This document shows, one piece after another, positions 43,360-51,466 of a stretch of DNA of 64,000 nt. This DNA comes from JBBQWR01 sp038210495 (lineage in GTDB: Bacteria > Planctomycetota > Planctomycetia > Pirellulales > DATAWG01). The translations under genes and the position numbers were made by a program. The stretch covers positions 12,399-76,398 of the forward strand of contig JBBQWR010000023.1 of the NCBI GenBank assembly GCA_038210495.1. The letters run 5' to 3'. The notes below the pieces were generated by a model. That model was given only the letters and a program-made list of their open reading frames with translations, was not told the DNA's origin and searched no databases. Within the stretch, counting starts at the first letter, position 1, and the number at the start of each line of letters is the position of its first letter.

Positions 43360-44920
43360 TAACATCGGCTCACTTACGGCGGTTGTGCGGGCGACGGCCG
43401 GCCAGTTTGCGCAGGACATGAAGCAAATCGAGGCCAGTCTCGATGAGCTCAAGTCGCACGCCAACGGGTTGAACCTCAAAGAGGCGTTTTCGTTCGGCGC
43501 TGGCGTCGAAGCGATGCGCGCGGCGTTCGATATGGCCCGCGAGGCCGTCGGCGGATTCTTTGAAATCGTCGAACAGGGCGCCAAGCTCAAAGTTCTATCC
43601 GATGCCCTGGGCGTGACCACCCAAGAGCTAAGCGGCTTGCGGTTCGCCGCCGCAGAATCAGAAGTCGCCGCCGATTCGCTGGACAACCGTCTCCAAAAGA
43701 TGCTCAAGACGATCGGCGAAATGCACGCCGGCAACAAAGAGGCCGGCGGCGCTTTGGCCGCGCTAGGGCTGACCAGCGCCGAATTGAAGGGTTCGGCGGC
43801 CGAAGACTTCGAGAAAATCGCCGATGCGATCGCCAAACTCAAGAACCCGGCCGATGAAGCCGCCGCCGCAGTCAAGATTTTCGGCAAAGCCGGGGCGGAC
43901 CTGTTGCCGCTGTTGAATAAGGGCACGGAAGGCATCGAAAAGGCGCGGCGGAAACTGCGCGAGCTGGGCGGCGAGATTGACGACAATTCAGCGCAGTCAA
44001 TGAAGGATTTGAAAGACTCTCTACACGAATTAGAAACCGCCTGGATCGCGTTCGAGACTACGCTCGCCACGGAAGTCGCGCCGATTCTCAAGGTTATCGC
44101 AGACGAACTGAAGGGTATGGCCGTGTCCAGCACGCAACACGCGCACGGCATCACGGCGGCCGTGATCGCTTGGACTAAGTTCGCTGCCGAAATCGGCGCC
44201 GTCATCATCATCGTGCCGGCCGTTGTCGAGGCGATTGGGTTCATTGTCGAGGGGATCCAAGCGATGGTCGAAGCGGAAACAATCCTTGAGGCACTGACCA
44301 ATCCGGCCGCGCTAGCCGCTGGCATAGCCGCCGCCGCCGTGGCTGTGACCGTTATCAGCAGCAAATTCGATGAACTCAAAACGAAGGTAGCGGCTGCCCA
44401 GGAAGCGGCGGAGAAGCACGCTAAGTCGCTGGGCAAAATTAAGGACAGCACGGTCGAGGTGAACACCGAGGCAGAGAAAAACATAAAGCACCTCGAAGCG
44501 TTAATGAAAAAAGGCGCCGAAGTCGCCAAAGGGGTCCGCGAGCCGTGGGAAAAGTTTCGAGACACGCTCAGCGAGTTGCGCGGTCTGATGGCCGAGGGCG
44601 CCATCGGAATGGATACGTTCCACCGTGCTGCGGCGAAGGCCGCCGCCGAACTCGAAAAGGTCTTGGTGACCCAAAATAAAATCGCTGATTTCCGCGAGTC
44701 CCCCGGCACGGCCGCCGCACTGGTCGGCACGACCGAGGGTTTCTCAGCGGTCGAAGGCTCGAAGCGGCTGGCCGATGATCTCAACCGGCACAAGGCGGAT
44801 TTGCAAGCCGAGCAGCTTGCGGAAGAAAAGCAGCACACGGAATTCCTGCGGCAAATCGCCACCGCCGTCACCGGACAAACCACGGCGCCCGACAACACCA
44901 CCAACGTAGCGGATTTTTAA
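43352..44920 (+). CDS. Tail tape-measure-like protein
   Basis: The 522-residue product is helical and Ala-rich, opening ADNIGSLTAVVRATAGQFAQDMKQIEASLDELKSH, as in tape-measure proteins. Two hydrophobic segments near 285-335 (AVIIIVPAVVEAIGFIVEGI and NPAALAAGIAAAAVAVTVI) and coiled-coil flanks also fit. It is short for the class, implying a short tail or a reduced gene. It overlaps the upstream chaperone-like gene by 8 bp. No tail-tube, distal-tail or fibre genes follow. Confidence 0.75.
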   Translation: MADNIGSLTAVVRATAGQFAQDMKQIEASLDELKSHANGLNLKEAFSFGAGVEAMRAAFDMAREAVGGFFEIVEQGAKLKVLSDALGVTTQELSGLRFAAAESEVAADSLDNRLQKMLKTIGEMHAGNKEAGGALAALGLTSAELKGSAAEDFEKIADAIAKLKNPADEAAAAVKIFGKAGADLLPLLNKGTEGIEKARRKLRELGGEIDDNSAQSMKDLKDSLHELETAWIAFETTLATEVAPILKVIADELKGMAVSSTQHAHGITAAVIAWTKFAAEIGAVIIIVPAVVEAIGFIVEGIQAMVEAETILEALTNPAALAAGIAAAAVAVTVISSKFDELKTKVAAAQEAAEKHAKSLGKIKDSTVEVNTEAEKNIKHLEALMKKGAEVAKGVREPWEKFRDTLSELRGLMAEGAIGMDTFHRAAAKAAAELEKVLVTQNKIADFRESPGTAAALVGTTEGFSAVEGSKRLADDLNRHKADLQAEQLAEEKQHTEFLRQIATAVTGQTTAPDNTTNVADF

Positions 44921-44921
44921 T

Positions 44922-45173
44922 ATGACCCCTGAACAATTCAAGCGAAACATCATCGCCGTCGAGGGCATCGGCCGGCAAAACGCCGATTTGCAAGTTCGCC
45001 TCGCGGACATGCTGACCTTGCTCGACAAGCGAATAAACAGCGACCTCGAATTCCGCTCGACCATCGCCAAGCACCAGGCGGAAATCGGCCGGACCCAGAA
45101 GGCGAACGGCGAAGTTCTAAAGAGGCTCCAGGCCGACCTGCTGGGCGACGGCGAAGAGTGGAAGGGCGGCTGA
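44922..45173 (+). CDS. Small coiled-coil protein after the tape measure
   Basis: The 83-residue, highly charged helical product (NADLQVRLADMLTLLDKRINSDLEFRSTIAKHQAEIGRTQKANGEVLKRL) starts one base after the tape-measure stop, so it is coupled to it. No family is recognised. An accessory tail component or a regulator are both possible. Confidence 0.6.
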   Translation: MTPEQFKRNIIAVEGIGRQNADLQVRLADMLTLLDKRINSDLEFRSTIAKHQAEIGRTQKANGEVLKRLQADLLGDGEEWKGG

Positions 45174-45178
45174 GATGG

Positions 45179-45207
45179 ATTCAACTGGTAAAATCTTCCA
45201 GTTGAAT
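45179..45207. terminator. Perfect 10-bp hairpin after the tail module
   Basis: ATTCAACTGG (45179-45188) pairs with CCAGTTGAAT (45198-45207). It lies six bases after the last tail-module stop; the T-run is absent, so termination would be weak. Confidence 0.45.
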
Positions 45208-45225
45208 GCCGGCCAAAATCCCGCG

Positions 45226-45255
45226 TTGACAACCCCGGCGCCCGTCCGGCATACT
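45226..45255 (+). promoter_or_regulatory. Sigma-70-like promoter inside the element
   Basis: A perfect -35 TTGACA (45226-45231) is followed after 18 bases by CATACT (45250-45255). It separates the tail module from the cargo genes. Confidence 0.5.
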
Positions 45256-45261
45256 GCGGGC

Positions 45262-45427
45262 GTCGGAAAGGTGTCTGAAAACACTTAGCCGGCAGCCAGC
45301 ATAGGCTTTTACCGTGAGATTCTTGTTATGCCAAATTCAAATGACCGCAACCCCGGTCAACTGGCGCTTCGGCGCAAGTGCTCTCACGGGCGCTTTTTCA
45401 GCGGTTGACCGGGGCTGCGGTTTTTTG
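45262..45427 (+). ncRNA. Candidate small RNA or leader with terminator
   Basis: From the promoter at 45226 a transcript of about 165 bases would end at a very strong hairpin: 45345-45361 pairs with 45404-45420 at 16 of 17 positions, followed by TTTTTT (45421-45426). The arms contain CCGGTCAAC and GTTGACCGG. The next gene starts 36 bases later, so the unit is either a stand-alone sRNA or an attenuator for it. A 26-codon frame (45329-45409) runs into the hairpin and might be a leader peptide. Confidence 0.45.
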
Positions 45428-45462
45428 CTGCGCCCACCGCGCAGGGAAAGGCATGGCCTGCC

Positions 45463-46605
45463 ATGTCGAAATCTAAAGCGTCCCCGTCGAAGTCCACCCG
45501 TCGTGAAACCGCGCTCGAAAAGCGGGAGCGCCTCGCGGAGCATCTTAACGAGCTATCCGGCGGGCGAGTCAAAATCGAGTTTTGCGCGACGTCATTTTGG
45601 GATGGAAAAGACCCTCGCTCACCAGGGTCGGAGGGGCATCTTTTCAGCCTCTCGATTCCCGAGGAGTCGAACGACAGCGAAGACTTTCCCGACGAAACGA
45701 CGACCATGGAACTGGACGACCGCGACGGGCCAGTCGCCGCTGGAGTTGTCGCCCAGCTCCGCAAGGTCGGCGCGATCTACTTCAACCGGGCCCGGGAACT
45801 GGAAGCGGCTTTTGAGGCCAACGCGCCACTACCGCCGCGAGCCAATCGATTCACGCTCATTGTCGTGAAGCGGCCGAGCGGTTGGGACGGGAGCCTTGAC
45901 GAGGCGCCGCCGCAGTATGACCCCGTGGCGGTCTATCTCAGCGACGTTGCGGAAAGGGATGCCCGCGTAGTTTCTTTCAACGACGTATCGGCACGGCTGA
46001 GCGGGGAGTTGTGGATGGTCAAGATTCGCTTGGAAGAGGCGTTAGCGATGGAGTTGCCGGCGTGGCCCGATGTTCGTGGCGAATACTCGATCGACTACGA
46101 ATGCGGTGACGTCCTGGAATTCCACTACGACCAGGAAAAGCAACGGGCGGAAGTGGCGGCGATGCTCGAGGTGATCGATCATGATTGCCCCGGCCACATG
46201 ATCTGCGGATTGCCTCGGAGGCTTTTTTGGGAGTGCTGGATTCGCTTAAACGATGGCGCTGGCATCGCGTCCAATAAGCTCAAGTATGTCAATTGTGCCG
46301 ACGTGGATCTAAAGGCTGGCGTGCTGACGATCCGGGCCGAGCTCCGCGACAAGTATTTGCACGAAGACCGCGGCGACAAGCTGGTCGACCTGGACGTGCC
46401 AACGGTCCAGGCGCTCGAAAAGTTTGGCCTAAAGGACCGGGCTTTGCTTTTCCCGGAATTCGGATTCTCTGAACTGCTGGCGACCCAGGGAGAGATTCTG
46501 CGGCAGGCCCGGGAATTGATCAAGGCGGACAATGCCGCCAAGGCTGCGAAAAAGAAACCGACCGCTAAGGCCAAAACTCGCAAGCGCGCGTTGGCCACGG
46601 CCTAG
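45463..46605 (+). CDS. Cargo protein with a possible inactive integrase-like C-terminal domain
   Basis: The 380-residue product has a basic N-terminus (MSKSKASPSKSTRRETALEKRERLAEHLNELSGGRVKIEF), an acidic middle, and a C-terminal part resembling a tyrosine-recombinase fold. WECWIRLNDGAGIASNKLKYVNCADVDLKAGVLTI can be read against the usual TGLRISELLALRWEDVDL segment, but the catalytic Arg is replaced, and no HxxR or terminal Tyr is seen. The Lys/Ala-rich tail may bind DNA. It may be a DNA-binding accessory or an orphan of unknown function; the resemblance is weak and by eye. Confidence 0.6.
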   Translation: MSKSKASPSKSTRRETALEKRERLAEHLNELSGGRVKIEFCATSFWDGKDPRSPGSEGHLFSLSIPEESNDSEDFPDETTTMELDDRDGPVAAGVVAQLRKVGAIYFNRARELEAAFEANAPLPPRANRFTLIVVKRPSGWDGSLDEAPPQYDPVAVYLSDVAERDARVVSFNDVSARLSGELWMVKIRLEEALAMELPAWPDVRGEYSIDYECGDVLEFHYDQEKQRAEVAAMLEVIDHDCPGHMICGLPRRLFWECWIRLNDGAGIASNKLKYVNCADVDLKAGVLTIRAELRDKYLHEDRGDKLVDLDVPTVQALEKFGLKDRALLFPEFGFSELLATQGEILRQARELIKADNAAKAAKKKPTAKAKTRKRALATA

Positions 46606-46696
46606 TTGGAGTTCCCCGCTGGCGGCGCTGCTCGTGGGCGCCGACCGGCTTTTCTGTCTCAATTTCAACTCACAAACCAACCTATCGAGGATAACT

Positions 46697-47035
46697 ATGG
46701 CGACCGCAATTAAACGTCAAAGCAAGACGGCTAAGGTCACGAAACACAAATCGAAATCTGCCGTTGTTCGGCCTTCGATCAAATCTAGCAAGGCTGCCCC
46801 CGACCTGGAGGTGGAAGGCAACGATCACGGCGTATTCCTAATCCCTGTCGACGTGCTGGCGCGACTGTCGTTTGTCGGGGGCAGGTCCGACGCAAGCCAA
46901 TTCGCCGACAACTTCAACGATATGGAGCGAGTGCGCAACACCGGCTTCGTGGCCCTTCACCTTGATAGCGTCGACGTCGACCTATTGAAAAACGTGAAGG
47001 CCAACGAGCTTGGTATTAAGCGCGGCCGAGCTTAG
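46697..47035 (+). CDS. Hypothetical protein, 112 residues
   Basis: ATG 46697 follows CGAGGA. The product has a 35-residue Lys/Ser-rich basic arm and a compact domain (EGNDHGVFLIPVDVLARLSFVGGRSDASQFADNFNDMERVRNTGFVALHLDSVDVDLL). I recognise no family. A G/C hairpin precedes the gene (about 46617-46650) and another follows (about 47042-47080), so it may be a separately regulated cassette. It lies between the 45463 gene and the NYN gene. Confidence 0.55.
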   Translation: MATAIKRQSKTAKVTKHKSKSAVVRPSIKSSKAAPDLEVEGNDHGVFLIPVDVLARLSFVGGRSDASQFADNFNDMERVRNTGFVALHLDSVDVDLLKNVKANELGIKRGRA

Positions 47036-47105
47036 TCACCCGCCGGCTCGGCCGTCACGATTGCGGCCGGGTCGGCTTTATTACTTCAACACGGAGACCA
47101 CGACG

Positions 47106-47630
47106 ATGGAAGTGACGCACGGTTTCGTGGATGGCGGATACCTTCGCGTCGGCGGCAGGAAGTTCGGAACCTCCTATCCGAATCCGCTGACCGTCGTGAA
47201 AACCGTATTGATTAACTCCGACGTTGATCGTGGTCGCAACGTTATTTTAACGCGTTGCAATTACTACGATGCCGACCCCGAGCTACCGGAACTGCCGGAC
47301 CCGAATTCAGAAAAATACTGGTCCAAAATCACGCGACTCTCTGACACACACCTACGGTTCGGCCATTTGCGAGGCAAACCACGGAGGCAAAAAGGCGTCG
47401 ATATGCTCCTTGCCGTCGACATGCTGGTGGGCGCATTCACCGACATCATTCAAGTCGCCGTGCTGATTGCCGGCGACCTGGATTTCTTGCCAGCAGTTCA
47501 AGAGATTCAACGTCGGGGCGTCGTCGTGATTCTCGGCGCGTTCGACGATCACGTAGCGCCTCTGCTCAAAGAATCAGTCGATCGGTATGTGCGACTTGAT
47601 AAGAATGTGCTTGAAGGCGACATGATTTAA
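47106..47630 (+). CDS. NYN-domain (PIN-like) protein, candidate RNase
   Basis: I use ATG 47106, preceded by GGAGACC, giving 174 residues. The NYN/LabA pattern is visible: GFVDGGYLRVGGRKFG (first Asp), LAVDMLVGAFTDIIQVAVLIAGDLDFLPAVQEIQRRGVVVILGAF, which holds the LxxGDxDF acidic motif, and a C-terminal VDRYVRLD. These proteins are metal-dependent PIN-like RNases. As a stand-alone gene next to the integrase it is a typical cargo position for a defence or toxin-type function, which is inference only. Confidence 0.75.
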   Translation: MEVTHGFVDGGYLRVGGRKFGTSYPNPLTVVKTVLINSDVDRGRNVILTRCNYYDADPELPELPDPNSEKYWSKITRLSDTHLRFGHLRGKPRRQKGVDMLLAVDMLVGAFTDIIQVAVLIAGDLDFLPAVQEIQRRGVVVILGAFDDHVAPLLKESVDRYVRLDKNVLEGDMI

Positions 47631-47828
47631 CTGAGTCCAACTATCGCTGAAACAGCGGCCGGACCGGATTTGTACTTCAGTTCAAAGGGGATCAATGAAC
47701 GCGACACAACGCATCGGCCGCACGCTCGCGCCGAAGGTATCAAACGTCGACCCGAGGCATCCGAACGCGTTAGACGCGATCCTACGCATCCGAATTTCAA
47801 CCGACACCAACGAATCGAGGGTATCACC

Positions 47829-48941
47829 ATGAAAGCTTGGATTTTCCAAGACCCGAAGCAGAAACAGAAGCTCGGCGCCGGTTGCCCGTGGTCGGTCGGC
47901 TGGTACACACCGGACGGGAAGCGAACTCAGAAGAGCATCGGCGCGAAGAGCGCTGCAGAAAAGCATTGTCGCCGAGTCGAGGGGCAACTAGCGGCGGGCG
48001 TCTACGAAAACACAAGTCGCAAGCGCTGGCAGGAATTCGTTGTCGAGTACGAATCGAAGGTGATGGTCGGCATGGAAGCCGGGACCCGCGAATCGGCACA
48101 GTACGCCATCAACCATTTCGAGCGGATCGCGAAGCCGGTCAAGATGCAGTCGATCACCAGCAAGACGATCGCCAACTACGTGGCCGCGCGACGGTTCGAG
48201 AAAAAGTACAGGAACAGCGAAGGTAGCCCGCTCGTGTCACCGGCGACGGTCAACAAAGAGTTGCGGACGCTGCGGGCCATTTTGCGGAAGGCCGTGCGCT
48301 GGGGATTCTTGGCCAAGCCGCCGGAGATTGATTTTCTCCGCGAGCCCGGCAAGCTGGCGGTGTATGTCACCCCCGAGCATTTCGCGAAGTTGTACGTTGC
48401 GTGCGACAAGGCCCGCTGGCCGGAGCAGCAACCCTACCCGGCGGCCGACTGGTGGCGTGGGCTGCTCACGATGGCCTATATGACCGGCTGGCGTATCGGT
48501 TCGCTCTTGGCCCTGCGATGGGAAGACGTCGACCTGGACGCGGCTACAGCGATCAGCCGAGCCACAGACAACAAGGGGAAGCGGGACCAGAAGATACCGC
48601 TACACCCGCTCGTGGTCGAGCACCTCGCGAAGCTCAAGAGTTTTTCGCCGCTGATGTTTTCGTGGGACCATAGTCGGCCGTCATTATTCGCGCAGTATCG
48701 GGCGATTCAGAACGCGGCCAAGGTCAAGCCCGAGGGGAGCAAGGCCCACTACGGCTTCCACGACCTGCGCCGGGCGTTCGCGACGATGAACGCGGCCAAT
48801 CTGACACCCGACGCGTTGCAGCACCTAATGCAGCACCGGGACTATCAGACGACCCAGCGCTACATCAACATGGCCCGCCAACTCAATCCGGCCGTGCAGA
48901 AGCTCTACGTGCCGACGCTGACTGTGGCAAACGTCGGCTGA
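47829..48941 (+). CDS. int: Tyrosine integrase of the element
   Basis: I use ATG 47829 (371 residues, GAGGG upstream). An N-terminal arm-binding-like part (WSVGWYTPDGKRTQKSIGAKSAAEKH) is followed by a SAM-like core-binding domain (about 65-165) and the catalytic domain. R222 (MTGWRIGSLLALRWEDVDL), H311-x2-R314 (GFHDLRRAFATM), H336 (MQHRDYQTTQRY) and the nucleophile Y345 form a complete set. It should recombine attP with the tRNA-Leu gene, whose intact copy starts about 90 bp downstream. A candidate arm site lies just after the stop (48951-48973). Confidence 0.95.
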   Translation: MKAWIFQDPKQKQKLGAGCPWSVGWYTPDGKRTQKSIGAKSAAEKHCRRVEGQLAAGVYENTSRKRWQEFVVEYESKVMVGMEAGTRESAQYAINHFERIAKPVKMQSITSKTIANYVAARRFEKKYRNSEGSPLVSPATVNKELRTLRAILRKAVRWGFLAKPPEIDFLREPGKLAVYVTPEHFAKLYVACDKARWPEQQPYPAADWWRGLLTMAYMTGWRIGSLLALRWEDVDLDAATAISRATDNKGKRDQKIPLHPLVVEHLAKLKSFSPLMFSWDHSRPSLFAQYRAIQNAAKVKPEGSKAHYGFHDLRRAFATMNAANLTPDALQHLMQHRDYQTTQRYINMARQLNPAVQKLYVPTLTVANVG

Positions 48942-48950
48942 ACGGCTCTT

Positions 48951-48973
48951 GGAGGGTTATTGGAGGGTTGACG
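48951..48973 (+). promoter_or_regulatory. Sub-terminal direct repeat, right copy (candidate integrase arm site)
   Basis: GGAGGGTTATTGGAGGGTTG plus ACG, one mismatch from 33769-33791 and in the same orientation; 59 bases inside attR. Confidence 0.55.
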
Positions 48974-49031
48974 TTTTCGAGGCGACTTAAAATGAACCGA
49001 CGCGAGACACCTAAAGCCTTACAGTGTAGAC

Positions 49032-49087
49032 AGTACCGGAGGTGGGACTTGAACCCACACAGCCTTGCGGCTACTGGATTTTGAGTC
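49032..49087. repeat. attR: 56-bp core overlapping tRNA-Leu
   Basis: Perfect copy of 33607-33662. Here the sequence continues into the 5' half of the tRNA, so insertion used the 3' half of the gene and restored it. Confidence 0.92.
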
Positions 49088-49116
49088 CAGCGCGTCTGCC
49101 ATTCCGCCACTCCGGC
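49034..49116 (-). tRNA. tRNA-Leu(CAA)
   Basis: The 83-nt gene folds as a class II tRNA. Acceptor stem GCCGGAG/CTCCGGT, discriminator A, a D arm with GGCGGAATGGCAGACGC, anticodon stem CTGGA/TCCAG with loop CTCAAAA (anticodon CAA), a long variable arm TAGCCGCAAGGCTG, and T loop GTTCAAG are all present. CCA is not encoded. It is the integration target of the element. Confidence 0.95.
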
Positions 49117-49337
49117 TAATGCTGAGGCCGTGATAGTTTGCGGCCGGTTCTCAACGTTGTCAACGGGGTGTTTTCGCCCGTGTGCTGTAAACCGCGTGTC
49201 GAGCGATCGGGGCTCACTGGAAACAGAACGTTGTCCAAAAGGGGAAGCCGCGCCGGATAAGCTCGCGAACTCGAAATTACCTTTGGCGGCTTTAGCAAGG
49301 ACATGTTGCCCCTGTCCGCCCGACTATGAGAGGCTCT

Positions 49338-51194
49338 CTAGCGGTAGAACTGGTACGTCTGCACGCGGCCGGATTCGTCGGGGGCCGGTTGGACGGTGCG
49401 AAGATGGCCGCTGGGGCGACTGGGATCGAGACCGACGGGCGATTGCGTCTCGAACTGGCCGACGTTGCCCGCGTCGTCCCGTACTTCGAGTCGCAGATAG
49501 ACTCGATCCGGCACGCGATTGTCGAACCGCCAGGGGTACACGCCCGAGTTCTCTAGGCCGGCCGCGATCGTCGACCATGGCCCCCCTTGCCGATCGCTGA
49601 ATAGCAGCGTGATCGGGCGAGCGGCCAGCACGGCATCGGCCGCTTCCCAGCGCACGATCAATTCGCCGGCGTGATCGCCGGCGCCGAGCTCCGCGCCGAC
49701 GATTCGCGCGCTCGGCTTCGTGAGATCGACGCCCACCCAGAGCTCGGGCAGATCGCCGCTTTGGGGCGCGCGGCCGCCCAATCCATTGCCGTCGCGCACG
49801 GTGATTCGGAAGCCGTATAGACCTTCGGAATCGACACTCACGCGGACTGGGCCTTGCCGGGCCGGCTCGACCCCGTAGCTGTTCCAAGTTCGGCCGCCGT
49901 CGCGGGTCCCCCAAATTTCTATCTTGGAGATGCCCGAGGCGCCGACCGATTCGACCTGGTATTCCAACGCGAACTTTTTCGAGTTGACCATGTAGGGCCG
50001 TTCGCCCGCGCGCACGCCCTGCGTAAAAGGATTCGCGGCCCCAGAAACACCCGCCGCCGGGGCCGGCGAATTCGTTTCAGCGGATGGTAGCCCTGCGCGC
50101 CCGGCAGTCGTAGGCGGCGGGCCGTAGTCCGACGGCGCGACGACGCGATCGGCGACCGGCGGATTGATCCGGCTTTCGACCGCGCGGGCAGCGGCGGAAT
50201 CTTGGGCCAGTGAATCTCGCGAAAGCGCGGGACCCGAGCCGGTAATCGGCTGACTCGTGAATTGATCGGCGGGCCAGATCGCTCCGCCTGGAGTCGCGCC
50301 GTCGACCGTCCGTTTTGGATCCGTTCGGTCTCGCCCCGGCTTGGTGCTGGCCGTCAAGTCGTGGCGGTCGCCGTCATGAGAGCGGCCGGTCGGCGAGGGC
50401 TGAGTTCGATAGGGAGCGTTGTAAGGGCTAGTATTCTCGACCGGCGCGCTGGCCGGGGTCGTATAGCCGGGCATCGGGACACTGGGCGACGCGAGGGCCG
50501 GCGCGGATTGGCCATCGCGGGCCGTCGCCGTGGTGACGGCCATGTTGCCGGCGCGGTCGCGAATTTCGGCCCGCACGATCATCGGCCCGGCCGTCGCCGG
50601 ACGCCAATTGACGTCGCCGCTGGTCGTGCTTCGGCTGGGGTCGTCGCGGGGCGCCTCGAACGACACCGGATGCCAGCCCAGGTCGCCCTGGGCTTGATAT
50701 TCGATAACGATCGAATCGGCTTTGATCAGAGGATCGACGGCCGTCCAGTGGGCCGAGACTTCGCCGGTGGGGCTCCGGGTGGCCGTGAGATCCAGCCTCG
50801 GTGGCAGCGTATCGACGATCACCCGCAATTCGGGAGACCGGCCGTTTTCCGGCTTAAGTCGTCCAGCGCGATCGACCGTGCGAATGATAAACCAATACTC
50901 GCCGTCTTTTGGCGCTTTGAAAACGAAGCTGGACTGCTTCGGCTCGACACGGCCGGCAACGGCCCAGTTGCGCCCCTGGTCCGTGGAGCAATACAGTCGC
51001 ACCTCGACCGGTTCTTGTCCCGGATCGGTTCCCGACGGGAGCGTGAACGGAATCGAAAACGTCGATTGCCGCGTGGCGATGGGCTCGGGCATGGCGACGG
51101 CCGCGCCGGGAAGACCGGCCCAAGCGACAGCCGCCAGGATCAGAAGTCCGATAAGCGCGCAGCACGACGCGGCGATTTGAACGCGGTTTCGCAT
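49338..51194 (-). CDS. Exported repeat protein with Ig/fibronectin-like domains
   Basis: I use ATG 51194 (618 residues); the open frame to 51542 translates repeat and MITE DNA. A signal or anchor helix (about 8-32) is followed by Ig-like modules containing EVRLYCSTDQGRNWAVAGRV...FIIRTVDRAGR and, near the C-terminus, FALEYQVESVGASGISKIEIWGTRDGGRTWNSYG, LWVGVDLTKPSARIV and YLRLEVRDDAGNVGQFETQSPV. A Pro/Ser/Thr-rich linker lies between (about 240-395). The repeated theme (stress, rotation and sequence motifs around TDQGRNW/TRDGGRTW) implies tandem duplicated domains. It is a surface or periplasmic structural protein of unknown role. Confidence 0.75.
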   Translation of the reverse strand: MRNRVQIAASCCALIGLLILAAVAWAGLPGAAVAMPEPIATRQSTFSIPFTLPSGTDPGQEPVEVRLYCSTDQGRNWAVAGRVEPKQSSFVFKAPKDGEYWFIIRTVDRAGRLKPENGRSPELRVIVDTLPPRLDLTATRSPTGEVSAHWTAVDPLIKADSIVIEYQAQGDLGWHPVSFEAPRDDPSRSTTSGDVNWRPATAGPMIVRAEIRDRAGNMAVTTATARDGQSAPALASPSVPMPGYTTPASAPVENTSPYNAPYRTQPSPTGRSHDGDRHDLTASTKPGRDRTDPKRTVDGATPGGAIWPADQFTSQPITGSGPALSRDSLAQDSAAARAVESRINPPVADRVVAPSDYGPPPTTAGRAGLPSAETNSPAPAAGVSGAANPFTQGVRAGERPYMVNSKKFALEYQVESVGASGISKIEIWGTRDGGRTWNSYGVEPARQGPVRVSVDSEGLYGFRITVRDGNGLGGRAPQSGDLPELWVGVDLTKPSARIVGAELGAGDHAGELIVRWEAADAVLAARPITLLFSDRQGGPWSTIAAGLENSGVYPWRFDNRVPDRVYLRLEVRDDAGNVGQFETQSPVGLDPSRPSGHLRTVQPAPDESGRVQTYQFYR

Positions 51195-51218
51195 GCCAAG
51201 TCTCTGGGTCGGTCGAAG

Positions 51219-51288
51219 GAGACAGCCGCCCCACCGGCTGCGGGAAGCCAGTGGGGCGGGTGGGCCGCTACATTTAGCGGCGGTCTCC
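51219..51288. repeat. Cloverleaf-like inverted repeats upstream of the Ig-like gene
   Basis: GGAGAC (about 51219) pairs with GTCTCC (51283-51288), and CCGCCCCAC (51226-51234) pairs perfectly with GTGGGGCGG (51251-51259). It lies 25-95 bases upstream of the start of the minus-strand gene, so it may be in its leader. Confidence 0.5.
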
Positions 51289-51466
51289 AACGATGGCGGG
51301 CTTGTTGCGCCGGGCAAACTCGGTGGAGTCGCCCGGCCGTATTCAACGTATCGGACGTAACGGCCGCGGCGCTTGAGCGGGTCAAAAGGATGATGCAGAG
51401 TGGAGAATCTGGCGAAATCTTGACGTGCGCGAGTCGGAAATTGGGTTGAGTTTGCGGGTCCCAGCG

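Larger units (their letters stand above)
33607..49087. mobile_element. Integrated phage-like element (15.5 kb) at tRNA-Leu(CAA)
   Basis: Two perfect 56-bp direct repeats (33607-33662 and 49032-49087) bound the region and consist of the 3' part of a tRNA-Leu gene. The intact tRNA is at the right end beside a tyrosine integrase. Contents in order: winged-helix gene, excisionase-like, ERCC4 nuclease, primase-helicase, iteron cluster, terminase, prohead protease, tail chaperone, tape measure, cargo, integrase, all on the plus strand. Portal, major capsid, connector, tail-tube, baseplate and lysis genes are not visible. It is a defective prophage or a satellite. Confidence 0.88.

Noticed and set aside
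43276..44904. 542-codon minus-strand frame opposite the tape-measure gene
   Set aside because: Its Ala/Ser-rich composition mirrors the helical tape-measure frame, and it overlaps two coupled plus-strand genes.
49130..49600. 156-codon plus-strand frame
   Set aside because: It runs antisense into the C-terminus of the Ig-like gene and has no start signal or family pattern.
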